The notes below the pieces were generated by a model that was given only the letters and a program-made list of their open reading frames with translations, was not told the DNA's origin and did no database searches. From assembly GCA_011109175.1 (NCBI GenBank), contig RDEW01000048.1, positions 85,445 to 149,444 on the forward strand: 64,000 bases of DNA, read 5' to 3'. The translations under genes and the position numbers were made by a program. This document shows, in pieces, positions 42,880 through 54,700 of the stretch. Every line of letters begins with the position of its first letter. Positions within the stretch are counted from its first letter, which is position 1. Source of the stretch: Dicyema japonicum (Eukaryota > Dicyemida > Rhombozoa > Dicyemidae).

Positions 42880-43085
42880 TAACGGTTGCCGGGCAAAAGG
42901 CTGAAGGTCGCTAGTTCAAATCCGATACTGACATTTCGGTTGAAGATTCCACGCATCAATATGCTTTGGTTGACGAGTGACGCCGTCTTCATGGAACCGG
43001 ATCGTTTATATGGACATTTGAGTGTTGCACATGCTAGGCTATAAACATTATGGCATTCGTGAAAGTGTTTTAATATTAATAATTT
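42880..43085 (+). repeat. tRNA-derived SINE, internally deleted
   Basis: Box B-like CTAGTTCAAATCC, then GAAGATTCCACGCATCAATA, GACGAGTGACGCCGTC and the CTATAAACATTATGGC tail; the middle is shortened. Confidence 0.6.
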
Positions 43086-43754
43086 GGTGAAATTAAATTA
43101 ACCTGGAATGAAATTAGCTTTTTAATTTAGTTAAATGTCAAATAGTTTCATAATTGATGAAAGTCTTTATCTCATGATTGATAAAAACGAAAAACATTTT
43201 TAGCATAAAAAGTCCAACATGCTTGTCCAAAAAACAATCTGTCTGCAAACATTTCCAGAAGCGTCTTTTTGTCGCTTAACTGACATTTACCTTATTTGAT
43301 TTTTCTTTATTCCATATCCAATAAATTCAAGAGTACACAAAAATTGTTTTTGTTGAATAAATATAAAACTATGTAACAGTCCGTTGGTGTAGCGCTTCAC
43401 AGTTTAACCAGAGAATAGTCAACGAGTAATCAAGTGCGAAGATGTACTTTCAAAGAAGTAACTTTTAATTTATTAACTCCTGGAACTAAAAAAAAAGATA
43501 AAATATATTTTCCTAGCTTTTTTTCTACGAATTGTTAAATCTGTATTAATCACCACAAAAGGAGATGTTTTTTCTCGTTGTGTAGTTCAAATCAAATTTT
43601 TATTCCACGACCATCGTTAAACCGAAAAAACAAACTAAATGATCACGAAAAATTTAACCCAGACTCTCAGTTTGGCTCAAGGTCCTACACAGGTTCATTG
43701 GGGTCGGGTTTTCTCCTGATCAAGTTGGACCAGACTTCTTCCGTTATTTTTTCG

Positions 43755-44075
43755 GGTAAGGATGCCGGGTAAGAGGCCTTAGGGTCGCTCGTTTGAATCC
43801 CGATACATTTCGGTTGAAGATTCCACGCATGATGTGCTTTGGCTTGACGAGTGACGTCGTCATCAGTTAACATTTCACTGTGGAACCGGATCGTCTATAT
43901 AGGACATACACCCAAGAAAAAGAAAACAAAGAAGTGAAGAGCTTTCTTTGATTCTACCTCATCGAATAGCTATGATAACTGTTCTTTCTTTAAAATTAAG
44001 TGTGTGTTCTGCCTGAGGGGAGCGATAGCTGATATGGCTCCTCGGAAAGTTCACTGTTTTTTTAGTTAGTTCAAC
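43755..44075 (+). repeat. tRNA-derived SINE, near full-length
   Basis: Box B-like CTCGTTTGAATCCCG, then the full body with GAAGATTCCACGCAT, GACGAGTGACGTCGTCATCA and GATAACTGTTCTTTC. The tail is GGGGAGCGATAGCTGATATG. Same subfamily as 50105-50440. Confidence 0.7.
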
Positions 44076-44147
44076 AGCATGGATAAATTCTTGAGTGGTT
44101 GTAAAGAAAATTGACGAATAGTGAAGATTTTCAAATATTAAAATAAT

Positions 44148-44460
44148 TTGATTATAATCAATACGATTCCAAAGACAAGAAAATATTGTCCATCCTACTT
44201 ATTGTTAAAATTCACATGTATTATTGTTGATTCCCCTAAATACCCTTCTGTTTCTTTATTCAAAACACTTGCTGCAGATAGTATGAGGCCACCACACAAT
44301 ATCAGAAAAACTTTAGTTTTGCCAGCATCTATTGATATGGTTGAAGCAATGTTTGGCGAATCTTATGCAAAACAATTACGGCAAATATCACTTTCTAATA
44401 ACAAAGTCGCCATAGAATTGATGACATATCTGAAGATCTTCGTGATCAGATTAATTTAAT
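44148..44460 (+). mobile_element. hAT transposase fragment (N-terminal region)
   Basis: The 103-codon frame contains MRPPHNIRKTLVLPASIDMV, EAMFGESYAKQLRQISLSNN and KVA, the stretch before the catalytic core in SCAND3/ZBED5-type hAT transposases. It is the same family as the C-terminal fragment at 12213-12860. No termini seen. Confidence 0.65.
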
Positions 44461-44529
44461 AAATAAAAAAATAAAATAAAAAATACCAAAGATCACAATA
44501 ACAACAAATAATAATAACTTGTTCCTATT

Positions 44530-44865
44530 ATGCTCTAGCCGCGTGGCGCCATGTGGTGGTTAATTGGTTGAAGTTTTTTGCTTGCTTGTCTGTTCCTCCT
44601 CTCTTTTCCTATTAGAGTGGCGTCATGTCATCCACCTGTCTAGGTGACGCCCAGTGCCAGGCCGGCACGAAAAAGGATTATTTGCTCTTCTCCACTCCAC
44701 TGGAGGGGTTTCACAACTTCATGTAATGGACGTCTTACCTTTATGCTGATTCCGGATGGAGTCTGTTTCTGTAGAAGTGGAAACTGGATACACTTAATTA
44801 GTTGTTTACTTTAACTTCTTTCTCGGTGTATCCGGGGTTAATAAATAAAAATAAATAAATTATAC
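44530..44865 (+). repeat. Interspersed repeat family C, copy 2
   Basis: Starts TAGCCGCGTGGCGCCATGTG and ends CGGGGTTAATAAATAAAAAT. Aligns end to end with 35310-35640. It lies just upstream of the visible MSH2 exons. Confidence 0.6.
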
Positions 44866-45011
44866 TCTAGCAAAGAGCTCAACTTGGCCCGATGCTCTTC
44901 TATCGACCCCACGCAAATGGAACTTCGTAGTCATAAAAATAATTATTAGTCATAATCGATAAACTAATAGGAAAATATAAATTATCAATTTATTTTTTTC
45001 ATTATTTTTAG

Positions 45012-47253
45012 ATAATTATTCAAAAAAATAAAAATGGAGGGGAAAATATTTTGATATATTGTGGGTTAAAGAATTTAGTGATGGACGATTCTATAAATAT
45101 CACTCAATACGACGCAACAGAATTAAACAGTCACGACATTGCCACAATTAACTCGTCTACTCTGACTGCCCTTGATATATTCTCAAATGGTTTTATTAAT
45201 TTTAATATTGTAGGGGAATCAAGATGTCTTTTCTCCTTATTAAATCATTGCAGAACGGCTCAGGGGGAGAAATTGCTTGCCACATGGTTGAGGAATCCTC
45301 TCATGGATGCTGCTGCTATTCGTACTTAATTTTATTTATTCGAGAATCAAGACTATCGGTTGTTAATGACTTTGTTCAATGTCACTCCCTTAGAAAATAT
45401 TTTTCGGATGATTTCTTAAAGCGCTTTCCTGATTGTGATTTAATTTCTCACAAAATTGCACGTGGAACTGCAAACTTAGAAGTAAACAATTTTTGTTATT
45501 GTAGGACTGTTATAAACTGTATTCATGTCTCGAAAGGTGTCCCGAGGCAATAAAAAGACTGGAAGAATTCGATTCTCAGTATTTGCATTCCATAGCAGAA
45601 AATCTTCAACAGTTAGTGGACGATTTAGCGGATTTATTAAAATGGTGGAAGAAGTCGTTGATTTGGAGGCGGTGGAGACCAAAAACGAGTTCCTGGTGAG
45701 AGAATCCTATGATCCGTCTCTCCAAGTAATCTAGCTTGTTGACTCAGAAATCGGACGAAAAATCGCAGAACTGGAAGTAGAAATAGAACGTGAAGGTGAA
45801 AGAATGGCATTTAAGCTTGACTTGGATAACAAAAAAACAGTAAAAGTTGAAAACAACACAACACCACGGAATGATATTCAGAATTCCTCGAAAAGTGCTG
45901 TTTATTAGTCCATAACAGGAAGAAAGATCTCTGCGAGGACGGACAGACTTGAAAATTCTCGACACGACGAAAGCAGGGATTCGGTTTGAAAATTGTCGTC
46001 TTCGTGAACTGTGTTGCCAACTAACTGAGGCCACAAACGCCTATAAAGAACAACAAGCTGTCATCGTCAATCAGATCACCAGTGTGAGCTGTATTGACTC
46101 AAATTTCAATGCAAGGCGAATATTGCGAGTTAATGACACAACTAGGCACGTGCGTGTCTCGTATTGACGTATTGGTTTCTTTTGCAGTTGCCACTGTGTG
46201 CCATTCTCTTGTATTCCCTACAGTTCTTCCATCAGGTACTCTAACGGTTTCCATGTAGAATCTGGAATACTGGAGTTATGCGACGTGAGACATCCACTGG
46301 TGGGAGGACTGGATTACATAGTGAACAGTTGTAATTTGAGAAAGGATGGAGAGCATTTTATAGTTGTTACGGGACCTAATATGGGAGGAAAATCCACGTA
46401 TATAAAATCAGTAAATATTTTATATAGCTCAGTTGGCCATAGCCGTCCTAATGTGCCAGATTGGGTGTTTTGTAGCTTGCAGAACAGCCCAAGTGTCAAT
46501 CTGCAGCGGAATATACGCACGTATGGGAGCTAGTGATAACGAATCCTCTGGCGTGTCTACCTTTATGGCTGAAATGGTGGAGACTGCTTCTATCTTAAAC
46601 GTATTTGTCTTTTTTACTTAGTCTGCTGACAGTTATTCTCTTGTGATAATAGATGAGCTGGGAAGGGGAACATCGACTGTTGACGGACTAGGACTGGCGT
46701 GGGGATATCTCAGTATGAGTGCGTTGTGATTCCAGACATATTGCCACTCAGATCGGCTGTTTTTGTTTGTTTGCCACTCACTTTCATGAATTGGCTGGAT
46801 TAAGGACAGTTTGTGGGGAGTGCATTGGACTGTTTCAGGCAGCTGCGTTGGTTGAGGAGGATACATTCACTTTGCTATACCAAATTATCCCTGGTTGGAT
46901 TTTAAATAGACTTTAGGCGTGTCTGATAAGAGTTTTGGAGTGGAGGTTGCAGTTGCCACCGGGTTTCCTAAGATTGTAGTGGAGGTTTGTTGGGTTTATA
47001 TTTGTAGGAAGCACGCAGAGCAGTGCTTGAGTATGAGTCTGAAGGAATATGTGGTGATGAATGTCCTGATAAAAAGGTTGTGGTAGCACTATTAATTTAG
47101 GAAGGTGAAGATTTAATGGATGAATTTATACTGACTTGCTATAACTTAATGGAGAGTGGTGATGCAACCGGGGAGATGTTCTCGTCTGCAAAGAGAAAAT
47201 TACTACAATGTGGTAATTCCTATGTCTCCAAAGTGCTAAAAGATTATTTGTAA
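45012..47253 (+). CDS. MSH2: MSH2 mismatch-repair ATPase, N-terminal third not found
   Basis: Multiple exons joined by 21-24 nt introns (e.g. 45190-45213, 45322-45344, 45482-45504). They encode the MSH2 lever and clamp domains ([41 protein letters not shown]), then the ATPase: [10 protein letters not shown] (Walker A, about 46371-46400), [28 protein letters not shown] (Walker B), FATHFHEL, then KSFGVEVA. The stop is at 47251. MSH2 pairs with MSH6 or MSH3 to recognise mismatches. The mismatch-binding and connector domains are absent: repeats and a hAT fragment occupy 42.8-44.9 kb. Two exon junctions (after 45732 and 46714) keep frame only with one extra G, and one base is surplus near 45868. 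It may be a pseudogene or a gene with collapsed bases. Confidence 0.85.
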
Positions 47254-47499
47254 TTTTTTGAAATTCTTGACTATTAATTATTACTAAGCACTTTCAAGTG
47301 AATTATTGTAGGTTTTTTGCCCAAGATACATTTTAAGTCTAAAAAAACAGTTATACTAACTAATGAAAGTGAACCGGGGATGTATTAACTCTTTTTTTTG
47401 TTTTGTACAATTCCCTGTAAATGATTTGGTTTTGCAGGAATGTATCCACTGACGAGATCGTCACTTTTCGAGCCATGAAATTGATCTCTTTACTTTAAA

Positions 47500-49650
47500 A
47501 TGAAAAAATTCCAAGAACCGTGGTAAAACCAAACTAACTAATCACGTGATTCCAACTCGTTTTAGTAATGCCCTCATCTTGGCCCCGTGTTCATCTCTCG
47601 AACCGAAACAACTTTGTGCTGGGCTAAATACCGAATTAACATCGTGTTGACGGCAATGTTTACTGTTTTTACTAATCATGGATTTTTGAGTGGAAATTGT
47701 TTCCAAAAATCAAAACTATCTAATTAGGTGATCCCAGCTTCCAGCAACATCCGGACTCTCTTCAATCGGTTTTCTGATGATCCAACCGCACTCCGGAAGC
47801 GTCTTCTCTTGCTTCTGCAAAGGAATTCGATGGGCATGCACTTTTTTATTGCCGACCGAAATTCCGCTGCATGGGCCACCTTTTCCTTGAATGGGTTTCC
47901 CAGTTCCTTGCAGAAACGTAGGAAACCCTGGCCATTTTTCAACGTTGCCTCATCAGAAACGAGGTCGCCAGTGGGGATGTCCGTGCGGTGCATAATTTTC
48001 CGCCTGAGGGAGTTCAAACGGTCCACTCTCGAAAGGGGAATCGCAAACCTTCAGTCAGAGCAGGCATATTCAATAGTCGGTATGACTACTTGTTGATAGA
48101 CCTTGCTGATGCAGTCGGGGGGAGAGGGCTCTTCTTTATCATCTCATTCAGAATGTTCCATTTCCGAAGACCCTTGGCGAGCACCTTCTCCACGTGACTC
48201 GAGAACGTCAACAGAGAGTCGAAAACTACACCAAGGATCTTCTAAGTCCGCGTAGAAGGGATGGGAGTGTTTCCGATAGATATCTCAAGCCCACCTTTAA
48301 ACCTTCTGTCCGTAGTGAATAATGTGAACTGAGACTTGGATGCTGGTACGCATAACGTATTTGCAGATAGCCAGTCACAAATTCGGTTTAGGTGTGTCTG
48401 AACAGTTGATACAGCCATGGAAGGATATTTATTTCTTGCAGCGATAATTAGGTCGTCCGTATAGGACAAAAACATAGTGTCCTGGTCATTGGTCGTAGGT
48501 AGGTCATGTAGAAATAGGTTGAAAAAAAGAGGAGATAAAGGGGAGTTTTGCGGGATTCCATTGGGAAGTAGTCTTGATTTTGAAGTGGACCCTTCCGCGT
48601 CGTCCAGTTAAGAAGTTTTCCAGCCATAGCTTGATGTTTGGGTGTAAGTTCGAGTTAAAAATCTTTTGCGTTAGGAGTTTCCTCGGAACAGAGTCAAGGG
48701 CCTTCTGTATGTCGATGGATACTACGGCCGTCCGTAAGTGTGTTTTTATGTTGAAGCCGTCAGTTATAAACTGGGAGATAGAACCCAATTGAGTCGTTGT
48801 AGAACGGTCTACCCTGAAACCATGTTGAAACTCTGGTAGATGTAGAACTGGAGAGATGCGCATTAACTAAAGCTTTTCCAGTACTTTTGATAAAACACAA
48901 GTTATTGAGATGAGGAACGTCTTTTGGTTTTTTGGGCTTTAGGATTGGCGTAATCAGGGAGTTTTTCCATATATTAGGTAGCGTATGGTAGTTGATAGAG
49001 TCGTTGTACAGTCTTGATAGTATGGCCCATGGCTGAGATCCAAGATGTTTGAGGTGAATAGTGCAAATACCGTCGAACCACAAGCACGAGTGGGACGTAG
49101 CAATTTAATAGCCTTTTTAACATCATCGGGGGTGAAGAAGGTTGAGTATGGTTCTTGTTGCGGCCGGCGCCGTTCAACATGTGTAGAACGAGAGAAATTT
49201 TTATGGCTGATCGATACGTAGTACTTCATAATCTTGTTTGCGAGTTTGCGTGCGGGTTCCGAAGCGTTGCGGGTAACGGCCTCAGCTCCGCGGTCTTCTC
49301 ATTGATGAGGCTATTGATCCTTCTTAGTGTTTTCCGAAATGTGCACAAGAGTTTTTGTGATATAGTCGTCCAACTAGGCGGCTCCATTTGAGTCTGTTAT
49401 AAGCTCAGATAATTTGGTATTCAGTGAACGTATGGAGTAGAAGGAGATATTAGTCTGTGTTCTATTCCTTTTCAGCGCATCTCGTTTTTTGATGAGTGAC
49501 ACAATTTGTGATGATAATCTTGGATTGAACTTCTTGTAATAGGCGACAGGTATAAATAGTTTATCAGCTTTCAGAATGATAGCGGACAGAATCTTGGCCG
49601 TCTTTTCTACTGTGCAATTAATCATAGTAAGGTCAGGGAGACTATTGTCC
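47500..49650 (-). mobile_element. APE-type LINE, RT region, decayed
   Basis: Minus-strand frames in order: 49374-49625 (linker), 48954-49229 (FTPDDVKKAIKLLRP), 48760-49083 (WKNSLITPILKPKKPKD), 48504-48863 (VVSIDIQKALDSVPRK, motif A; LENFLTGRRGRV), 48242-48475 (FLSYTDDLIIAAR, the catalytic YTDD), and 47724-48026 (LNSLRRKIMHRTD; C-terminal LEAGIT). No endonuclease upstream. A related copy is at 55469-56380. Another 3-prime scrap lies at about 47505-47560. Confidence 0.85.
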
Positions 49651-49784
49651 TAAGAAAGTAAAATCAAGTATTACTGAAACAAAGAAGAAAAAAAGCTAGG
49701 TATTAAATATTATTGTAATTTAACTTAAATGTGTTTTTTGTTCATTAAAGGCATTTAAAAAATGCTTTTCAAGATTATTGATTT

Positions 49785-49850
49785 TATTTTTTAAATTGGC
49801 CACAAAATTCTAAGGAACCAAAAATGGGCAATTTTCGAATGTCGAATTAG
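49785..49850. mobile_element. pogo-like MITE relic
   Basis: AAATTGGCCACAAAATTCTA and AGGAACCAAAAATGGGCAAT match the core of the 26495-26595 MITE. Ends eroded. Confidence 0.4.
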
Positions 49851-50104
49851 ATTAAATCAATTTTGTTCACGGTTTATTAGATTTAGTCAATTCTGTTCAC
49901 GGTAGGTTGTCTCATTCATCATTTTCATCCTTATTTCTCTAGCTTAAGGTAATATACGTTAGTCTAAGCGTTTCATCCTAAGTTATATGGACCAAATGGC
50001 AAATCAAAAATATTGTATATCCAAGTTTAAACATTGAGCGATACAAATGGATAAAATTTAAGTGAGGCCGTACTGAAGAACCTATTTTATTATTTATCAT
50101 ATAA

Positions 50105-50440
50105 GTCTTTGTGGGGTGGCGCAGTGTGACGGCTTCGGGGCAAGAGGCCTGAAAGTCGCTAGTTCGAATCCCGATACTGCACATTCGGTTGAAGGTTCCA
50201 CGCATTAATATGCTTTGGCTTGACGAGTGACGCCGTCATCAATGAAATTCACTGCGGAACTGGATTTTCTAAAAAGGACATACACCCAAGAAAAAGAAAA
50301 AAAAGAAGTGAAGAGCATTCCTTGATCCTCCCTCGATTAGCTATTATAACTGTTCTTTGCTTAAATAAAGTGTGTGTTCCACCTGAGGGGAGTTATAACT
50401 GATATCGCTCCTCGGAAAGTGCAAATATTATTATTAGTCT
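50105..50440 (+). repeat. tRNA-derived SINE, full-length
   Basis: Box A TGGCGCAGTG (50117-50126) and box B AGTTCGAATCC (50161-50171) at proper tRNA spacing. The body GAAGGTTCCACGCATTAATA, GACGAGTGACGCCGTCATCA and CTGTTCTTTGCTTAAATAAA follows. It ends GGGGAGTTATAACTGATATC and ATTATTATTAG. Confidence 0.85.
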
Positions 50441-50449
50441 TTGTTATGT

Positions 50450-51270
50450 GTGCAGTGAAATATTGCTACCTTTATTCTTTTTCGAATTGAGCTTTTAGTA
50501 ATAATCCAATCGATGGGACGTATAATGATTGTTTTAAGAGATGGTAAAGAATACAATAGTTCTTAAGCAAAGGGCTTAGAATATATGAATGCTATTTGCG
50601 AGTTAAAAACCCTCAGATTTCCAACAATTTCAAATTTGTTAATTTGACAGTTTAAACAATTAAATATCTGAAAATTAACACTTAGAAGCCATGAAACCCA
50701 GTGGCTTATCCAATTGATCTCAGTCGCTTTCGTGAGTCAACTATGTCGCAAAGATCAACAGTTAAAAGTTAATAGTTTATAAAAAAAAATTATAGTCTAA
50801 TATTTTCAATGAAAAATTCATAAAGTACATAATATTCAATAAATAATATTTATTTCCAAAAATCAATTTGTTAATCAACCAGTAGCTGCTCCTATGAGCG
50901 TAAAATTGTATGAAAATATGCTTCATCTACAATCTACCTCTCCTTCTGGCTATTAATGATACGAAATTTCGTAGGAAAGCCAGGTATTTAGCCTCAATGA
51001 GCCTCGAGGTTTGCCACAGGCAGGAAGACAAATTGCCGCTTGCGATTCAACATTTTAACCTTTGCCCAGTCGGACCCATGGCAAGTTTCTTTCAGTATCA
51101 GGATGACAGAGAAAGATGGTCATCCAGTCGGGTCATTTTTTATTAATGACGAATTGCCGTTCAGATTTTGTTTGCAAAATACGACGTTATATTAGCACAT
51201 TAAAACTTTTAATTGCTACAAAGTTAATTTAACGCGCAAATCATAGCAACGTATTTAATAATAAAAACGT
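50450..51270. other. Intergenic upstream of the 51-52 kb gene
   Basis: A 78-codon frame at 50910-51146 with no recognisable family; otherwise AT-rich. The promoter of the next gene should lie near 51200-51280, but no clear TATA element stands out. Confidence 0.35.
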
Positions 51271-51280
51271 CGAATCCAAA

Positions 51281-52323
51281 ATGTTAGAATACTTTAAGCT
51301 AGAATTGACAATTATATGCGTTGACTTTGTGGACAAAAGAGACCGAGGGTCAATCTCCTATGACATTGCACAAATGAATGATAGATTCTACCAACAACTT
51401 ATAATGAACAACCTATTGCATCTGAAACTCAAACTCATTCAGAATGGCTTTTCGAGAGAAGTTGTTGTGGAGGAGATAAAACCAGGTTATATTGAACTAA
51501 CTAATTTCTCAGGGATCACCTTTTACTTATCATTCGGTAATCAGGAATGTGTGGAGGGTATCTTAAAGGACTTTTTGTCGATGAAATTAAAAAATCAATT
51601 CCAAGAGGCTTTGATTACAGCGTTTGAAGTGGAAAATCACATCAAAGTGGAATTCTGTCTTAAAATGGACATTGAGGAACTACGGAACTATTTTGTGGAA
51701 TTTAAAAAATCAAACGAGTTTATTTTTTCAGAAAATAGTAAACTATGTAATAAAAAATAGTGAAATACCGCAAAACGCTATCAGAAATAGTAAAATATCA
51801 GAATATACTGAACAGCAGTATTTCCGTATTTTTAGAGGATTTGGTGTTGTACGATCAAAATGCGATTATGATTCCTTCAATGCTGGAAACCCTCAAAGCG
51901 GGAAATTTATTAGAAAATGTTGTATATAAACTGAAGGAAGGCTCAGGAAAACACAGGAAATTGAAAAAATGTATAAAAATTATGTTGGATTGCATACATC
52001 AGATCACAATGATTTACCAAAATGTAGAGTATTTTATAGCCTCCTTGTCCCAAATCAACCAAAATTACGAGGATACTACTCAGATGAAAGAAAAATACAA
52101 AATTTATAAAATATACGACTACATGAGTTTGCTAGTGAGCAGTAAAGCGCCACTGAAGGATTTAGACTGTAATGACTGGGTAGCCAAAACACTAATAAAG
52201 AACAGAGACACCAGCATGGGTGTCGTGGCATTTGTTCCTAAAATGGTGGAGCTGTTTAAGGAACTGGACGAATTAACTGATCAATATGTAAATCCCTGGA
52301 AGAGTAAAATTAATAAAATGTGA
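51281..52323 (+). CDS. Unidentified two-exon gene, about 340 residues
   Basis: Exon 1 (51281-51736) starts MLEYFKLELTIICVDFVDKR; exon 2 (51760-52323) ends PWKSKINKM. A 23-nt GT-AG intron (51737-51759) joins them in frame, as AAT A|TG AAA. The product is rich in Leu, Ile, Lys and Glu, with long amphipathic stretches from residue 150 on (KYRKTLSEIVKYQNIL; MIYQNVEYFIASLSQINQNY), probably helical or coiled coil. There is no signal peptide or membrane helix. Length, composition and a clean mini-intron mark it as a real cellular gene. I do not recognise the family; a subunit of a larger complex is only a guess. Confidence 0.65.
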
Positions 52324-52409
52324 TTTATAAATTGAAAATATCAAATAAAAATGCTTAGATTTACTTAACTGAATAAAATTAAGCAATATAAAAATTACTA
52401 AATTCTTAG

Positions 52410-52985
52410 ATGGGACATAATGCTCCAGCCTGCATTTGTACTACCGGATCATCTCTGACGATGGAATACATTTGTTCCCCTAAAACTTGTCCTTTCTTCA
52501 TCAAGGATCGAGAAAATCAACTCAATGAAATCACTCAATCTCGCCATTCTTCTTTAAGAAACGTCCACAAGAAACAATGGTCAAGGTTTCTGGTGAACCA
52601 GAAAACCCATTAGGAAAAATATCGTTCATGTTAAGGAATCTGGGTAAGCTTTTAAATGGCATCCTGATTGATACATTCCCATAAGCGCATCCAAAAACGA
52701 TGAGATCGTTGATAAATTAATTGTTCCAAAGACCAGGGTAAAATCAAACTAACTAATTCCTTGATCCTGACGCGTTCCAAATGAACCTTGAACCTTTGCC
52801 CAAAAATGGTAATTCAGAGGTCCTTGTCAGGAGTGCTGAGGTCGATTTAAGAACTCGTCTCCGGGAAACGAAATTGTCTCCAAATGGAATGGATAATTCG
52901 ATCTTTTTTGAATGCTACCCAGGTATAGAGCGTCTACTTAGTAAGGTACATCCAATACGCCAGCAGAGAGAAGGAAGATAAAATT
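52410..52985. other. Unresolved region with LINE 3-prime scrap
   Basis: Plus-strand frames at 52410-52613 and 52781-52981 have no family match. On the minus strand 52410-52510 a frame ends KKGQVLGEQMYSIVRDDPVV then MQAGALCPI, which looks protein-like, but its upstream exons cannot be joined. 52745-52785 matches a LINE 3-prime end. Confidence 0.25.
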
Positions 52986-53299
52986 TAAACCAATTAGCGA
53001 CATAGCACCACATGCCACGCAGCTTGCACGTTTTTCCTAGTGGTCTAAATCAATTAATATGTTATTTTCAAAAAGTAAATTGAAATGCTATAAATAATAC
53101 AATGTGTTTACGTACATCCAGATTACTGCCTTCAAGAGGACACTGGAAAGCTAGTGCGTTGAATATAAACAAGGATTCCATGAAGCATACGAATCCTCAG
53201 AGTTAGTAAACTCTAGCATGCGAATCCTCTGAGTTAGTAAATTCTAAATGAAGACATGAGAGTCAGCTTTGACTCTGCGCGGGAATGAATTGAGCCAAG

Positions 53300-53672
53300 A
53301 TGGGGAAAATTAAAATTTTTAACTACAATTCTAATCTTTCTACAAGTTATGAATGTAAATGCCTCTCAATGCTTCAAGAATTAAACGCAACGAGGACATA
53401 CATCCAATTGGCTGGATTAGAGAAAACTCTGGAGAGTATGGTGATTGAACGCGAACATGAAATCGTTGTGTTTGACGAAAAGTTAATTTCTGATTTCAAT
53501 CAACCAGGAAAATACGACTGACTCAGATGTGAAGGAAGATGATAAGAATGAAATGGAAATTAAAAAGAGGATGATTTCAATCAATTCAAAAATAGCTGCA
53601 ATAGTGATTATTAGGGAAAGTTATTGCCATAAAATGCCATTTTCTTCAGAAAAGGGTCAGTTTTATTAATAA
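53300..53672 (+). CDS. Unidentified short gene, coiled-coil-like
   Basis: Exon 1 from ATG 53300 (MGKIKIFNYNSNLSTSYECK...) runs to about 53480. A 25-26 nt intron then joins it to an exon reading ENTTDSDVKEDDKNEMEIKK, then MISINSKIAAIVIIRES. As in MSH2, the frame holds only if one G at the donor is counted as exonic. It has Leu/Glu/Lys-rich heptads (LAGLEKTLESMVIEREHEIV) and an acidic centre. No family recognised. Confidence 0.4.
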
Positions 53673-53679
53673 CTAGGGC

Positions 53680-54500
53680 AGAAATTGTACGCTAGAGTTT
53701 ACTAGCTGAGGTTTGTCATCAGTTTGGTAGTGTGATCTGCCGTATGAGATTATTCTTGTTGACAATTTCGATCTCTTTATGTCTCATTTTGATCAGCAAA
53801 TCCTACAATAACACACTTTACACAACAACACAGTCAAATATGACTAGCTAGATATGTTAAAATGCCGGTCATAGTCGGTGGTCCTAGAAGTCTTCTTAGG
53901 GGTAGATCTTTTGACTGAATGAAATCGCTCACAAAAATAAGAGTAACTAAGAGAAATCCCCCACTCAGGAATTCGTACCTATAATTCGGTTATGGTTAAC
54001 TATTCGAATCTTAAAATTCAAGAGACCACACGATATCTAACTGACTTGTTTGTGGGTAATTCTCCTGGGAACTGAAGTCTCTTGAATTTAAAAGGCATAA
54101 AATCTGAAATTATTTTCATGATGAATACTTTCTCTCCCTTTGCTTCACTTGTTAAATAGTCGAGTTTTTATAACTGATCTGTATCAAAATTCTGATAAAT
54201 GTCATACAACCAACATACTGAACCATTTATAATGCACTAAGTTACTGAACAGTTAGATAAGCTAACTTATTCTTCAATATGTTTGGCCCAGGTATGGCAG
54301 AAATTACCAGACTCATCGGACGCCTTGCAGGATTGAGTAAGGGAGAGCCTAGAATGAATATAAAAAACACAGAATTACGTAAAAGTCATAAATAAGTAAA
54401 AGTCAAGACTTATAAAAAACACAGAATTACTTTATTCGGAAGATTCCAACTTTTTAAAAAAGAAGACCATAAGCAAGTTATAGCTCAAGACCACCTCGAA
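53680..54500. other. Intergenic, no gene recognised
   Basis: A short direct repeat (AAAAAACACAGAATTAC) occurs at about 54363 and 54416. A 38-codon frame from about 54278 (MFGPGMAEITRL...) is unassigned. Confidence 0.3.
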
Positions 54501-54509
54501 TGACTGAAG

Positions 54510-54700
54510 ATGAATGTTTGACAAAACCATTGTGGAATCCGTAAATTAAAAGAATACTGTGACAACTTGTACTTCACAGTAAAAAATATTATTCGTGATG
54601 TATGCAAAGAATGTACGACATGTAAACAAAGTCAATCATTGAAAGCGCAAATGTATAGGTTTCGTACGGTCAATCATAGTTATAACTTTACTGACCATAA
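54510..54700 (+). mobile_element. Integrase zinc-finger (H2C2) fragment
   Basis: One frame reads HCGIRKLKEYCDN, then LYFTVKNIIRDVCKECTTCK: the HHCC-type finger of LTR-retrotransposon or GIN-type integrases. No catalytic core or LTR seen. Probably a fossil gypsy-like scrap. Confidence 0.55.

Noticed and set aside
47728-48096. 122-codon plus-strand ORF
   Set aside because: Antisense shadow of the LINE RT on the minus strand, which has the conserved motifs.
50220-50402. 60-codon ORF
   Set aside because: Lies wholly inside a tRNA-derived SINE.
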